The position numbers and the translations under genes were made by a program. From the NCBI RefSeq assembly GCF_020023995.1, contig NZ_NRRD01000015.1:23246-87245 (forward strand): a stretch of 64,000 nucleotides of DNA, written 5' to 3'. This stretch comes from Rhodobacter sp. TJ_12 (GTDB lineage: Bacteria > Pseudomonadota > Alphaproteobacteria > Rhodobacterales > Rhodobacteraceae). Of this stretch, positions 42,404 through 51,375 are shown piece by piece. Position 1 is the stretch's first letter. Each line of letters starts with the position of its first letter. The notes under the pieces are model-generated. The model saw nothing but the letters and a program-made list of their open reading frames with translations, was not told where the DNA came from and did not search any database.

Positions 42404-43266
42404 GCCACCACCTCGGGCGCAAGCCGCCCTATGTGACCCGCATCGCGGCGGCTGGCGCAAAAATCGGTGTCAGAGCAGCAAAACATCCGCCCCCCCGCAT
42501 CATCGACGATCACCTCGTCCAGATAGCTTTCGGTCGCCCCGCATAAATCACAGGCCGCCTCGGCCTTGGTCGGTTCAAACGGGTGATCTTCGAAATCGAG
42601 GCTGACCACCTGCGTGTAAGGCGGTAGCGCGTAAATGCGCTGCTCGCGCCCCGCGCCAAACAGCTGGATCGCCGGGTTGTTCGACAGTTTCGGGTTATCA
42701 AACTTGGGGATCGGGCTGGGGTCCATCACGTAGCGTCCCTCGACCCGCACGGGATAGGCGTAAGAGGTGGCAATCGCGCCATGCCGGGCGATGTCTTCGT
42801 AAAGCTTCACATGCATCAGCCCGTATTCTTCCAGTGCATGCATCTTGCGGGTTTCGCTTTCGCGCGGCTCCAAAAAGCGCAACGGCTCGGGGATCGGGAC
42901 TTGGTAGACCAAAATCTGCCCTTCGCTGAGCGGCTTTTCGGGAATGCGGTGGCGGGTCTGGATCACGCTGGCCTCGGCGGTGTGTTCGCTGACCGCCACG
43001 CCCGCCGTGCGTTCAAAAAACCGCCGGATTGAGACGGCGTTGGTCGTGTCATCCGCGCCTTGGTCGATCACCTTAAGCGTGTCTTCGGGCGTCAGACAGG
43101 CCGCCGTCACCTGCACCCCGCCCGTGCCCCAGCCATAAGGCATCGGCATTTCGCGCGAGGCAAAAGGCACCTGATAGCCGGGCACGGCCAAAGCTTTCAG
43201 CAACGCCCGCCGGATCATCCGCTTGGTGGCGTCATCAAGATAGGCGAAGGTATAGGCCTCAGACAT
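42400..43266 (-). CDS. phnJ: PhnJ, radical SAM C-P lyase
   Basis: A 288-residue enzyme that cleaves the carbon-phosphorus bond of ribose methylphosphonate 5-phosphate by radical SAM chemistry. Fe-S cluster cysteines are in CDLCGATES and MFCCSDTDFC. GYQVPFASREMPMPYGWGTGGVQ is the conserved Gly-radical region of PhnJ. The start MSEAYTFAYLDD is the family start; the 47-codon extension in the open frame covers the gap to phnI and is not conserved. A possible tiny gene lies on the other strand in that gap. Confidence 0.97.
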   Translation of the reverse strand: MSEAYTFAYLDDATKRMIRRALLKALAVPGYQVPFASREMPMPYGWGTGGVQVTAACLTPEDTLKVIDQGADDTTNAVSIRRFFERTAGVAVSEHTAEASVIQTRHRIPEKPLSEGQILVYQVPIPEPLRFLEPRESETRKMHALEEYGLMHVKLYEDIARHGAIATSYAYPVRVEGRYVMDPSPIPKFDNPKLSNNPAIQLFGAGREQRIYALPPYTQVVSLDFEDHPFEPTKAEAACDLCGATESYLDEVIVDDAGGRMFCCSDTDFCASRRDAGHIGRLAPEVVA

Positions 43267-43297
43267 GACACCCCCCCGGGGCAGAAGAAATGCGATA

Positions 43298-43435
43298 TTG
43301 CATTGGATCTTTTTCGCCGTGGCCACGGTGGTCCTGTTGGGCGCCTCTCTGCGCCCCCACAGGGGCAAAGGCCGCAGCGATAGCGGGGCCGACAGTGGCG
43401 CGGACAATGACAGCGGGGATTGTGGCGGCGACTGA
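43298..43435 (+). CDS. Possible 45-residue membrane micropeptide (TTG start)
   Basis: A weakly supported frame on the opposite strand, filling the 171-bp gap between phnI and phnJ. From TTG it gives a hydrophobic helix (HWIFFAVATVVLLGASL), a basic joint (RPHRGKGR) and an acidic Gly/Ser tail (SDSGADSGADNDSGDCGGD). Only a poor AGAAG precedes the start. Similar helix-plus-Asp/Gly-tail micropeptides are common in Rhodobacteraceae, but the composition could be chance. Confidence 0.3.
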   Translation: MHWIFFAVATVVLLGASLRPHRGKGRSDSGADSGADNDSGDCGGD

Positions 43436-43437
43436 TC

Positions 43438-44523
43438 TCATTCGGCGGCCTCCTGCATGTGCCCCGCGTCGCGCCGCAACCGCCGGATCAATTCCAGTTC
43501 GGATTGGAAATCGACGTAATGGGGCAGCTTGATATGTTCTAAAAAGCCCGTCGCCTGAATATTGTCGCAGTGATACAGCACAAATTCGCTGTCTTGCGCC
43601 GGGGCGCCGGTGTTTTCTTCGCCCAGTTCTGCCCAGCGCAGGGCGCGATCCACCAAGCTCATGGAAATCGCCTTGCGCTCGGATTGGCCCAACACCAACC
43701 CGTAGCCGCGAGTAAATTGCGGCGGCTCGGTCTTGGAGCCGGTGAACTGGTTGACCGTTTCACATTCGGTCAATTCCACCTCGCCAATTTCGACCGAAAA
43801 CCCCAATTCGGGGATTTCCATCTCCACCATCACCGTGCCAATGCGCAATTCGCCGACAAAGGCATGGGTGCGCCCGTAACCGCGCTGGGTGGAATACGCC
43901 ATGCCCAGCACGAACCCTTCATCGCCCCGTGCAAGCGCTTGCAGGCGCAGCGCGCGGTTCGCGGGCATCTCAAGCGGTTCGCGGGTCAAATCGGGCGGCA
44001 CCTCGGCCCCGTCGGGCAAGGGCTCCATCAGCCCGTCACGGTCCAACAGCCCCAAAACATGCGGCGCGGTATCTTGGGGGGCGGGATCTTGCGGGGCGAG
44101 GGGTGCCTCCCCCTCCGCCATCAGCGCAAAATCCAAAAGCCGGTGCGTATAGTCGAAAGTCGGCCCAAGAACTTGCCCCCCCGGCACATCTTTGAAGGTC
44201 GCGGAAATGCGCCGGGTCAGCGCCATCGCGCCGGTTTCCACAGGGGCAGAGGCGCCGAAACGCGGCAGCGTGGTGCGATAGGCGCGGATCAAGAACACCG
44301 CTTCGATCAGATCGCCGCGCGCCTGTTTGATCGCCAAGGCCGCCAAATCGCGATCATAAAGCGACCCTTCGGCCATCACGCGGTTGACGGCCAAGGCCAT
44401 CTGTTCGCGGATTTGCGCGATGCTGAGTTCGGGCACATCGGGATTCCCGCGCCGCTCTGCCGCCAGCCACGCATGCGCCGCATCAATCGCCTTTTCGCCG
44501 CCTTTCGTCGCGACATACATCAA
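43438..44523 (-). CDS. phnI: PhnI, C-P lyase core subunit
   Basis: A 361-residue PhnI, the nucleosidase and phosphonate-ribosyl transferase subunit of the PhnGHIJ core. The N-terminus MMYVATKGGEKAIDAAHAWLA is diagnostic, with QIREQMALAVNRVMAEGSLYD and a C-terminal FVLYHCDNIQATGFLEHIKLPHYVDFQSEL. It overlaps phnH by 4 bp. The C-terminal HCDN...HIKLPHYVDF region holds conserved histidines of the zinc site. Length is typical. Confidence 0.97.
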   Translation of the reverse strand: MMYVATKGGEKAIDAAHAWLAAERRGNPDVPELSIAQIREQMALAVNRVMAEGSLYDRDLAALAIKQARGDLIEAVFLIRAYRTTLPRFGASAPVETGAMALTRRISATFKDVPGGQVLGPTFDYTHRLLDFALMAEGEAPLAPQDPAPQDTAPHVLGLLDRDGLMEPLPDGAEVPPDLTREPLEMPANRALRLQALARGDEGFVLGMAYSTQRGYGRTHAFVGELRIGTVMVEMEIPELGFSVEIGEVELTECETVNQFTGSKTEPPQFTRGYGLVLGQSERKAISMSLVDRALRWAELGEENTGAPAQDSEFVLYHCDNIQATGFLEHIKLPHYVDFQSELELIRRLRRDAGHMQEAAE

Positions 44524-45092
44524 AGTGCCTCCACGCCGGTGGCACGGGGCAAGGCCGCGATGCGGGTGCCCGCGCAGAAATAGGCATCAAAACCCAAGGG
44601 AAAGCGCGCATGATTGGCCTGAAAGGCGGCAATCTCGGGCAGATGCGCCGCTTGCACCGTCTGGATGCCGGGGCCGGACAAAAGCGCGTTGGGCGGCTCT
44701 AACGCCTCAAGCTCGACAATCACGGTCACCGACCGGTCGGGATAGTCCGGCGTGCCCAGCGCGAACCGCGCCAAAGGCAGCGCCTCCCAACGCCCCAAGG
44801 CAAAGACCGCCTGTTCGGGCGCACAAAGCGGCGCGGCACAATGAAAGGCGATCCAGTCGCGCAACAAAGGCGTGTCATGGCTGGGCGCCAAGAACAAAGG
44901 CGTGGTGCTGTCGGCCAAGGTCAAAAGCGCGGTGCCTGCGGCCACCGAAAGCGGCGCAGGCGGCGTGGCTTGCGTCAGCCGTTGCAGCCGCCCGGGGCGG
45001 GCCATGGCCTCAAGCAGCGCGCGAAAGGCCCGCGCGGCATCCGTGGGCGCATCGGCAAAGCCGCCCGAAAGCGCTTCGGTCATCGCCATCAA
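44520..45092 (-). CDS. phnH: PhnH, C-P lyase core subunit
   Basis: A 190-residue PhnH. SGGFADAPTDAARAFRALLEAMARPG is the family N-terminus, and FPLGFDAYFCAGTRIAALPRAT the C-terminus. PhnH has a PLP-transferase-like fold without PLP and is needed for complex assembly. Several ATGs are available; the first overlaps the phnG stop (ATGA) and the third (MTEALSGGF) is also plausible. Confidence 0.94.
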   Translation of the reverse strand: MMAMTEALSGGFADAPTDAARAFRALLEAMARPGRLQRLTQATPPAPLSVAAGTALLTLADSTTPLFLAPSHDTPLLRDWIAFHCAAPLCAPEQAVFALGRWEALPLARFALGTPDYPDRSVTVIVELEALEPPNALLSGPGIQTVQAAHLPEIAAFQANHARFPLGFDAYFCAGTRIAALPRATGVEAL

Positions 45093-45535
45093 TCTTCCCC
45101 CCGCACCATGGTGAAGAATTCAACTTTGGTTGCCGCGGCCTTTTGCGCCTGTGCCTCGCGGCGGGCGGCTTCATCGGCGCGCAGCGGCGCCAGAACATCG
45201 GCTTCGATCTGATTGGCTTGCGCCCCCTGCATCAGCGCATCAATCAGCGCCGCCCGGGTCGCATGGGCCTTGTCGCGGCCCTGCACATGGGCATGACCCA
45301 CCGTGCCGTCGTCCAGTTTCAAGACGCAGCGTGTCACGCTCATCTCGCCCAGATTGAACGGTGCCCCCGTCGCGCCCATGCGGCCGCGCACCATCACCGC
45401 GCCGATTTCGGGCGCGCGCAGCCACGCATATGTGGGCAGATCGGGCAGCAATTCGGCAAGCCGATGCGCCGGTGCGCGGGCCAAAAGCCCCATATAGGCG
45501 CGCCGCGGTTGCGGATCTGAAGAGAGGCTAGACAT
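45089..45535 (-). CDS. phnG: PhnG, C-P lyase core subunit
   Basis: A 148-residue PhnG. The stretch RRAYMGLLARAPAHRLAELL and later GAPFNLGEMSVTRCVLKLDDGTVGHAHVQGRDKAHATRAALIDAL is diagnostic. It is the first gene of phnGHIJKLN and diverges from phnF, with a 77-bp shared promoter gap that holds an inverted repeat. PhnG, H and I together carry out the first ribosyl transfer from ATP. Confidence 0.95.
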   Translation of the reverse strand: MSSLSSDPQPRRAYMGLLARAPAHRLAELLPDLPTYAWLRAPEIGAVMVRGRMGATGAPFNLGEMSVTRCVLKLDDGTVGHAHVQGRDKAHATRAALIDALMQGAQANQIEADVLAPLRADEAARREAQAQKAAATKVEFFTMVRGED

Positions 45536-45542
45536 CTTGCGA

Positions 45543-45572
45543 AGTTGTCCACTTTTCTATACAACTAGACAA
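45543..45572. promoter_or_regulatory. Putative PhnF operator between phnG and phnF
   Basis: Two nested inverted repeats: AGTTGT-N12-ACAACT (45543-45548, 45561-45566) and TTGTC-N18-GACAA (45545-45549, 45568-45572). TTGT half-sites and TATAC in the centre resemble operators of HutC-subfamily GntR repressors, the group PhnF belongs to. It lies 8 bp from the phnG start and about 40 bp from phnF. Confidence 0.6.
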
Positions 45573-45612
45573 ATAATGCGCAGTCTTGCACGATTCGGGA
45601 AGTGAAACTTTC

Positions 45613-46347
45613 ATGACCAAACGCGCTCCCGTCTGGGCTTCGATCGCCGCTACACTGCGCGCGGAAATCGCCCAAGGCGTTTACCCCCCCGGCGGCAAGC
45701 TGCCGACCGAGGCCGCGCTGTCGGCCCGGTTCGGCGTGAACCGCCACACGGTGCGCCATGCGCTGGCGGCGCTGGCCGAGGACGGCTTGGTGGTCTCGCG
45801 GCGCGGCGCCGGGGTCTTTGTGGCCGCGGCCCCGCGCACCGATTACCCCTTGGGCCGCCGGGTGCGGTTTCAGCAAAATGTCACCGCCTCGGGCCGCACC
45901 CCCTCGCGCGAGGTGTTGCGGATCGAAACCCGGCCCGCCGATGATGCGGAGCGCGCCGCGCTGGGATGCGAGGCGGTGCATCTGTTCGAGGGGATCTCCT
46001 TGGCCGATGGCCTGCCGCTGGGACAGTTTCGGTCCAGCTTTCCCGCAAAGCGCTTTCCCGACCTGCCAGAAAAGCTGCACCGCCTTGCCTCGGTCACCGC
46101 CGCACTGGCCGAGGCGGGCCTGCGCGATTACACCCGCGCCTCCACCCGGATCACCGCGAAACTGGCGCGGGCGCCGCGCGCGGGGTTGTTGCGCGTGGCC
46201 GAAGGCGCAGCGCTTTTGCGCACCGAGGCGGTGAATATCGACGCCGACGGCGTGCCCGTGGAATATGGGATCACTTGGTTTGTCGCGGACCGCGTCGCGC
46301 TGACCGTCACGCCCGAGCCGGGCGCTCATCCAGCCGACGTCTCATAG
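45613..46347 (+). CDS. phnF: PhnF, GntR/HutC-family repressor
   Basis: A 244-residue regulator. The N-terminal winged helix ([48 protein letters not shown]) is followed by a UTRA ligand-binding domain (about residues 95-235). The start [11 protein letters not shown] is the family start; a nine-codon extension is possible. It is divergent from phnGHIJKLN and probably represses it until phosphonate or a pathway intermediate binds. Its 3' end overlaps the acetyltransferase gene by 22 bp. Confidence 0.92.
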   Translation: MTKRAPVWASIAATLRAEIAQGVYPPGGKLPTEAALSARFGVNRHTVRHALAALAEDGLVVSRRGAGVFVAAAPRTDYPLGRRVRFQQNVTASGRTPSREVLRIETRPADDAERAALGCEAVHLFEGISLADGLPLGQFRSSFPAKRFPDLPEKLHRLASVTAALAEAGLRDYTRASTRITAKLARAPRAGLLRVAEGAALLRTEAVNIDADGVPVEYGITWFVADRVALTVTPEPGAHPADVS

Positions 46348-46952
46348 CGTTCCAAAAAGGCTTCAATAGGCAGGGTGCGAAAATCCGACAGCCGCGCGCG
46401 CAGGGTTTCATGCGGCCAATCCCACCACGCCAGCGCCAAGAGCCGCTCGGCAATGCGTTCGTCAAAGCGCATTTTAATCGGGCGCGCGGGGCACCCCGCC
46501 ACGATGATGAACGGCGGCACATTTTTGGTGACCACCGCACCGGCGGCGACCACGGCGCCAATGCCCACGGTGATTTCTGGCTTCACAATCGCCCCGTGAC
46601 CGATCCAGCAATCGGCCCCCAAAGTCGCGCGCCGCCCGGCACGCTGCGCGAAAAAGGCGGCATCATCGCGCACATCATCCCAATAGTAGGACGAACGATA
46701 CAGAAAATGGTGCTGCGCGGGTTGCTGATAGGGATGATCGGTCGGGCCGATCCGGGTCATCGCCGCGATATTAGCAAATTTCCCCACGGTTGTATTGGCG
46801 ATATCGGCATAGCGGTCGCAATAGGAATAGTCCTGCATCTCGACATTGAGCAGACGCGCGCCTTTGCCCACCTCCACCCAGCCGCCGAAAGAGACATTGA
46901 CGATTTCGCAATCGGGGCCGATATGCGGCGTGGTGCGGTGTAGTTTTGGCAT
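46326..46952 (-). CDS. Phosphonate-locus hexapeptide acetyltransferase
   Basis: A 208-residue left-handed beta-helix acyltransferase of the xenobiotic acetyltransferase type seen in phn operons. Seen: [33 protein letters not shown], the substrate and catalytic His region, and [49 protein letters not shown], the CoA-binding coil. It probably acetylates an aminoalkylphosphonate, doing the job PhnO does in E. coli. It starts 3 bp after the phnE2 stop, so it belongs to the phnCDE transcript. Confidence 0.88.
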   Translation of the reverse strand: MPKLHRTTPHIGPDCEIVNVSFGGWVEVGKGARLLNVEMQDYSYCDRYADIANTTVGKFANIAAMTRIGPTDHPYQQPAQHHFLYRSSYYWDDVRDDAAFFAQRAGRRATLGADCWIGHGAIVKPEITVGIGAVVAAGAVVTKNVPPFIIVAGCPARPIKMRFDERIAERLLALAWWDWPHETLRARLSDFRTLPIEAFLERYETSAG

Positions 46953-46955
46953 GGT

Positions 46956-48287
46956 CTACCCTTTGATGAAACGCCGCCGCAGCCAGCCCGACAGGCTGTC
47001 CATCGCCATCACCATCGCGATGATCAAGACGATATACCAGCTGACCTCTTCCCAGTCTTTTTGGGTGATAATGGCTTGTGTCAGCAAAAGCCCGATGCCG
47101 CCGCCCACCAGCGCGCCAATGACGGTGGCCGAGCGGGTGTTGCTTTCAAGGTAGTAAAGCAACTGGCTTAGGATCACCGGTGCGACCTGTGGCACCACGC
47201 CAAAGCGCGCGCGCTGCGCGCCATTCGCCCCGGTGGAGGCGATCCCTTCGACCTGTTTGGCGTCGATGTTTTCCAGCGCTTCCGAGAAGGTTTTGCCAAA
47301 GGTGCCGGTGTCGGTCATGAAAATGGCCAAGGCCCCCGTCAGCGGGCCGGGACCGAAAGCCCGGCTCAGGATCACCATCCAGATCAGCCCATCAACGCCC
47401 CGGAAAAAGTCAAACATCCGCCGCAACGCCAGCCGGATCAGACGCCCGGGCGCAAAATTCGATGCCGCCAGAAAAGCCAGCGGAAAAGCCACAAGCCCCG
47501 CGCCCATCGTGCCCAGAAAGGCCATTAGGACCGTTTCGCCCAAGGCCCAAACGACATCGCCGTGACGCCACATCTTGTTGGTCCAGATATCCTCGACCAT
47601 GCCCGCAAAATTGCTGCGCGCGGGCTCAAGGCGCGGCTCCCATAGCGCCAGCGCGGCCAAATCGCCCAGCCCCTTCCCGTGATAGGGACTATCAAGGGTG
47701 AAAAAGAACAGCTCCCACCCCGGCGCATAGCGGAAGGTTTCGGTCCGCGCGGGCGTCAGCGAAAACCGCCACCAAGACCCGGTGATATTGACCCGCGTGC
47801 GCGAAGCGGAAATCCAATCGGGCATCTGGGCACCGGCGGGCAAGGCCAGATCAATGCGCCGCCCGTCGCGGGTGACGGTGATACGGCCAAAGCCGGGATA
47901 ATCGACCCATGCGCCGGTTTCGGTATAGATGATCTGTGCGCCATCGGGCAGGTCCACCACGGTCTGGGCGCCGGTATGCACCCAATCGGGGAAGGCATTG
48001 GGGGCGTAACGGCCCTTGGCCTCGCCCTCGATCGCGACCTCAAGCCCCTCTTTGCGCCGATCGAGCGTGACATGGGTCTTGTGGCTCCAGAAATCGCCCA
48101 AAAGCGTTTGCGCGTTTTCCGGGCGCATGCGGCTGGCCACGCCCGCAATGTCAAAAGCGGCAAAGACATAGGCCAAATATCCCGCAAGCGCGAGCAATAG
48201 CGCGATCATCCGCAGACGGCGGCGCCCAAAGCCGCGCGCCAGCTCCATTTCGACGATCAGCCGGGCGGGTTGGGATAATGTGCTCAT
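46956..48287 (-). CDS. phnE: PhnE2, phosphonate ABC transporter permease with long periplasmic insert
   Basis: A 443-residue permease. The ABC membrane domain lies in the C-terminal half (GETVLMAFLGTMGAG onward), with EAA-type loop ENIDAKQVEGIASTGANGAQRARFGVVPQ. The N-terminal half has one helix (MIALLLALAGYLAYVFAAFDIAG) and about 170 residues of probable periplasmic sequence. The second of two PhnE genes is often enlarged in this way in alphaproteobacteria. The start MSTLSQPARL overlaps phnE1 by 4 bp. Confidence 0.92.
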   Translation of the reverse strand: MSTLSQPARLIVEMELARGFGRRRLRMIALLLALAGYLAYVFAAFDIAGVASRMRPENAQTLLGDFWSHKTHVTLDRRKEGLEVAIEGEAKGRYAPNAFPDWVHTGAQTVVDLPDGAQIIYTETGAWVDYPGFGRITVTRDGRRIDLALPAGAQMPDWISASRTRVNITGSWWRFSLTPARTETFRYAPGWELFFFTLDSPYHGKGLGDLAALALWEPRLEPARSNFAGMVEDIWTNKMWRHGDVVWALGETVLMAFLGTMGAGLVAFPLAFLAASNFAPGRLIRLALRRMFDFFRGVDGLIWMVILSRAFGPGPLTGALAIFMTDTGTFGKTFSEALENIDAKQVEGIASTGANGAQRARFGVVPQVAPVILSQLLYYLESNTRSATVIGALVGGGIGLLLTQAIITQKDWEEVSWYIVLIIAMVMAMDSLSGWLRRRFIKG

Positions 48288-49135
48288 GGCGTCACCCTGC
48301 CCCGCACAAGCCGCGCACGGGCCTTGTCTGAAAACGTATCGACCAAGACGATGGTCAGGAACAACAGCAAGAAGATGGCAACGACCTGATCGTATTTGCC
48401 CTGCCCCCATTGCAGCGCGGTCTTGAGGTCATAGCCAATGCCGCCCGAGCCGACGAAGCCCAAGATCGCCGAGGCGCGAATGTTGATCTCGAAGCGCAAC
48501 AGCGCATAGGAGGACCAGTTCGGGGCCACCTGCGGGCCAACGCCAAACCAGATCCGTTGCAGCCAGCCCGCGCCCGTCGAGGCCAGCCCCTCGACCGGTT
48601 TCAGATCGGCATTTTCGGCCACTTCGGAGAAAAGCTTCCCCAGCGCGCCAGAGGTATGCACGATAATGGCGATCATCGCCGGCACCGGGCCACCGCCCAG
48701 CAGGAAAATCAGCACCAGCGCCACGACGATTTCCGGCATTGCGCGCATCACATCCATGGCGCGACGAAACACCGGAATAGCGCGCGGCCAAAGCGCAAGC
48801 CCGCGGGTGGAGAACACCGCCAGAACTGCCGCCAGCACGCCGCCAATCAGTGTGGCCACCGCCGCGATATTGAGCGTTTCGATGAGCGAGGGAAAAAACT
48901 TCACCACAAAGCCCGGCAGATTGCGCCAGTCGCGCAGCGCCTCGGACAAGATTTCCTTGGGGAAATCGAAGACATGGGTGATGCCATTGGCGAAACTGCC
49001 CGCATTGCGCCCGTCGGCCACCTGAAAGCCAGAGGCCATCAGCACAATGAACAAAACCAGCAAGATTGCCCCGTAAAGCCGTTTGCGGCGAACAAGGGCA
49101 AGGTAATCCGCTGCGGGAAGTGCGGCATCCGCCAT
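48284..49135 (-). CDS. phnE: PhnE1, phosphonate ABC transporter permease
   Basis: A 283-residue permease with about six membrane helices. The EAA-type loop is AENADLKPVEGLASTGAGWLQRIWFGVGPQ. Start MADAALPAADY; a 55-codon upstream extension enters the phnD 3' region and is not used. It would pair with PhnE2 as a heterodimer served by PhnC and PhnD. A hairpin separates it from phnD. Confidence 0.94.
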   Translation of the reverse strand: MADAALPAADYLALVRRKRLYGAILLVLFIVLMASGFQVADGRNAGSFANGITHVFDFPKEILSEALRDWRNLPGFVVKFFPSLIETLNIAAVATLIGGVLAAVLAVFSTRGLALWPRAIPVFRRAMDVMRAMPEIVVALVLIFLLGGGPVPAMIAIIVHTSGALGKLFSEVAENADLKPVEGLASTGAGWLQRIWFGVGPQVAPNWSSYALLRFEINIRASAILGFVGSGGIGYDLKTALQWGQGKYDQVVAIFLLLFLTIVLVDTFSDKARARLVRGRVTP

Positions 49136-49161
49136 GGGGACCCTTTCGCGACGTCGTGCAG

Positions 49162-49187
49162 AAAAGAGACGGGGGCCAAAGCCCCCG
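49162..49187 (-). terminator. Hairpin between phnD and phnE1
   Basis: A 7-bp GC stem (CGGGGGC with its complement, 49170-49176 and 49181-49187), a 4-nt loop and, on the minus strand, GTCTCTTTTC. It is probably a partial terminator or an mRNA-stabilising element that keeps binding protein PhnD in excess over the permeases, as is common in ABC operons. Confidence 0.6.
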
Positions 49188-49202
49188 CCTTGCGTCATGA
49201 AA

Positions 49203-50126
49203 TCAGTTGTCTTGTTGCGCGCGGCGCACTTCGATGATCGACTCGTAATAATCGTGGGTGATCGGCACGAAGCCCGAGGTATCCCCCGCCGCCACGCCAT
49301 AGGCGCAATCCGGGTCTTGGGCGTGCAGCCCCTCGACCAACGCGGTCATCTTGGCTTTCACCTCTTCGGGCAGGGCACGGCGCAGCACCACCGGGCCTTC
49401 GGGGATCGGCTTCGATTTCCAGATCTCGACCAGCGCGTTCATGTCGACAAGACCGGCATCCACCGCCTTGCGCAGCGCGCCCGAGTTATAACCGTCCTCC
49501 CAGTTACCTTGGCCGTCCGCCCAGGTCACGCCCGCATCGATATCGCCGTTCATCACCGCGACGATGGTTTGTTCATGCCCGCCGGTGAATTTCACATCGG
49601 CAAAGTAGCTTGTGGCACCATCGGCCAGGTCTTCGCGCGCAATGCCCGGGGTGGAGGCCGGGATTTCGACCGAGGGGATCAGATAGCCCGAGGTGGAGTT
49701 CGGATCGCCAAAGCCAAAGACCTTGCCCTTGGCCTCTTCAAGCGAGGTGATGCCGCTGTCTTTGCGGGCAAAGCCGATCGAGTGATAGGTGTACGACCCG
49801 TCAAGGTTCGCTTTGACCAGCGCCACATCCACCGCATCGGGGTTTGTCAGGTAGACTTTGGCATAGCCCGAAGCCCCCAACCACGCCATGTCGATGGTGC
49901 CGCCCAGAAGACCTTGGATCACGCCGTCATAATCGGCGGGGGCAAACAGCTTCACCGGCACGCCCAGCGTTTCCTCGGCATAGGAGCGCAGGCATTCGTT
50001 AGAGGTCAGGCGGTCTTGGGCGTTTTCACCGCCCAAGAGGCCAATGTTGAACTGGGTAATTTCCTCGGCGTGCACGGCACCGGCAAGCGCGGTGGTGGCG
50101 GCCAGAATGGCGAGCAGGTTCTTCAT
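49203..50126 (-). CDS. phnD: PhnD, phosphonate-binding periplasmic protein
   Basis: A 307-residue binding protein with a Sec signal (MKNLLAILAATTALAGAVHAE). Family stretches: QFNIGLLGGENAQDRL, FAPADYDGVIQGLLGGTIDMAWLGASGYA, and FGFGDPNSTSGYLIPSVE, where the Ser/Thr cluster binds the phosphonate group. The start follows phnC by 46 bp. It delivers phosphonates to PhnE1E2. Confidence 0.95.
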   Translation of the reverse strand: MKNLLAILAATTALAGAVHAEEITQFNIGLLGGENAQDRLTSNECLRSYAEETLGVPVKLFAPADYDGVIQGLLGGTIDMAWLGASGYAKVYLTNPDAVDVALVKANLDGSYTYHSIGFARKDSGITSLEEAKGKVFGFGDPNSTSGYLIPSVEIPASTPGIAREDLADGATSYFADVKFTGGHEQTIVAVMNGDIDAGVTWADGQGNWEDGYNSGALRKAVDAGLVDMNALVEIWKSKPIPEGPVVLRRALPEEVKAKMTALVEGLHAQDPDCAYGVAAGDTSGFVPITHDYYESIIEVRRAQQDN

Positions 50127-50172
50127 GGTCGTCTCCGGGTTTTGCCCCGGCCACCCCGGCCGGGGATTGGGG

Positions 50173-50994
50173 TCAAGCGCCAAGCATTTCCTTGGCATAG
50201 GCCGCATCGGCGCGGGCATCTGCGGGAATGGCGGTCGAGGTCGCGGCCTCGTCGAAGGTTTCATCGGCGCCGTAAATTTCGCGCGCGACTTGGGTGGACA
50301 GCTGATCGGGGGTGCCATCAAAAACAACGCGGCCGTCGCGCATGCCGATCACCCGGTCGCAATAGCGCCGCGCCGTATCAAGCGTGTGCAGGTTCGCCAC
50401 CACCATCCGCCCGTCTTCGGTGTTGATGCGGCGCAAAGTGTCCATCACCACCTGCGCATTCATCGGGTCGAGCGAGGCGATGGGCTCATCGGCCAGAATG
50501 ATCTTGGGGTCTTGCATCAAAGCCCGGGCAATCGCGACGCGCTGTTGCTGCCCGCCCGAAAGCGCCTCGGCTCGCTTCGACGCCTGATCGACGATGCCGA
50601 GCCGGTCGAGGATATCCAGCGCACGAAAGATATCTTCCGCGCTCCACAGGTTGAACAGCGTCGAAAGCGTCGAGCGGCGCCCCAAGAGCCCATGCAGCAC
50701 ATTGGAGGCCACATCCATGCGCGGCACCAGATTGAACTGCTGAAACACCATCGCACATTGGCTTTGCCAAGCGCGTTTCTCGCGCCCGGTCAGCGCGGCC
50801 ACGTTGCGCCCTTCAAACAGGATTTCGCCCGAGCTGGCATCGGTCAGCCGGTTGAGCATTCGCAACAGCGTGGATTTTCCCGCGCCCGAGCGCCCGATCA
50901 CCCCCACGAAAGCCGGGCCATCGATGCGCAGCGACACACGCTCCACCGCCGTGCGGGTGCCGAACACCCGTGTCAATTCGCGAATCTCAAGCAA
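50173..50994 (-). CDS. phnC: PhnC, phosphonate ABC transporter ATPase
   Basis: A 273-residue ATPase. Walker A is [12 protein letters not shown], the Q-loop [14 protein letters not shown], the signature LSGGQQQRV and Walker [28 protein letters not shown] is characteristic of PhnC. It is first of phnCDE1E2-acetyltransferase. A GCTGTCAT stretch about 85 bp upstream (near 51078) matches one PhoB half-site, but no second good half was found. Confidence 0.95.
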   Translation of the reverse strand: MLEIRELTRVFGTRTAVERVSLRIDGPAFVGVIGRSGAGKSTLLRMLNRLTDASSGEILFEGRNVAALTGREKRAWQSQCAMVFQQFNLVPRMDVASNVLHGLLGRRSTLSTLFNLWSAEDIFRALDILDRLGIVDQASKRAEALSGGQQQRVAIARALMQDPKIILADEPIASLDPMNAQVVMDTLRRINTEDGRMVVANLHTLDTARRYCDRVIGMRDGRVVFDGTPDQLSTQVAREIYGADETFDEAATSTAIPADARADAAYAKEMLGA

Positions 50995-51281
50995 GTGCGC
51001 CCCCCGGCCTTTGGTTCGGGGCGGGATTTAGGGGGGCTTTTACAACGTCTTCATGGCTGCTGCGCGAAGCTTACATGACAGCGCCAGCAGGCCAAAGCCA
51101 GCCCCGGACCAACGCGGGGGCGTGCAAACGGCTAAGATCGTTCAGCAAATCTTGCGCCGATCCGCAAACCGCGCAAGGCGCATCACATAAGAACGGGCCT
51201 CGACCATCGCATGCACCGGCCTTGGCCCATACCGCAAATGATGAAAGCGCCGGAACACTCCAGCGCTTTCAACGGGAATAA

Positions 51282-51356
51282 TGGTGGGCGATAACGGATT
51301 TGAACCGCTGACATCTTCGATGTGAACGAAGCGCTCTACCGCTGAGCTAATCGCCC
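51282..51356 (-). tRNA. tRNA-Val (CAC)
   Basis: A cloverleaf on the minus strand: acceptor GGGCGAT pairs with ATCGCCC, the D arm is GCTCAGCGGTAGAGC, the anticodon stem CTTCG/CGAAG encloses loop TTCACAT with anticodon CAC (51322-51324), and the T arm is AGCGG-TTCAAAT-CCGTT. Discriminator A and an encoded CCA end at 51282. Confidence 0.96.
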
Positions 51357-51375
51357 GGTAGCGGGGCTTTTAGCC

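Noticed and set aside
51060..51090. A full Pho box upstream of phnC
   Set aside because: Only one good CTGTCAT half-site exists; the adjacent half does not match, so it is mentioned under phnC and not listed as a site.
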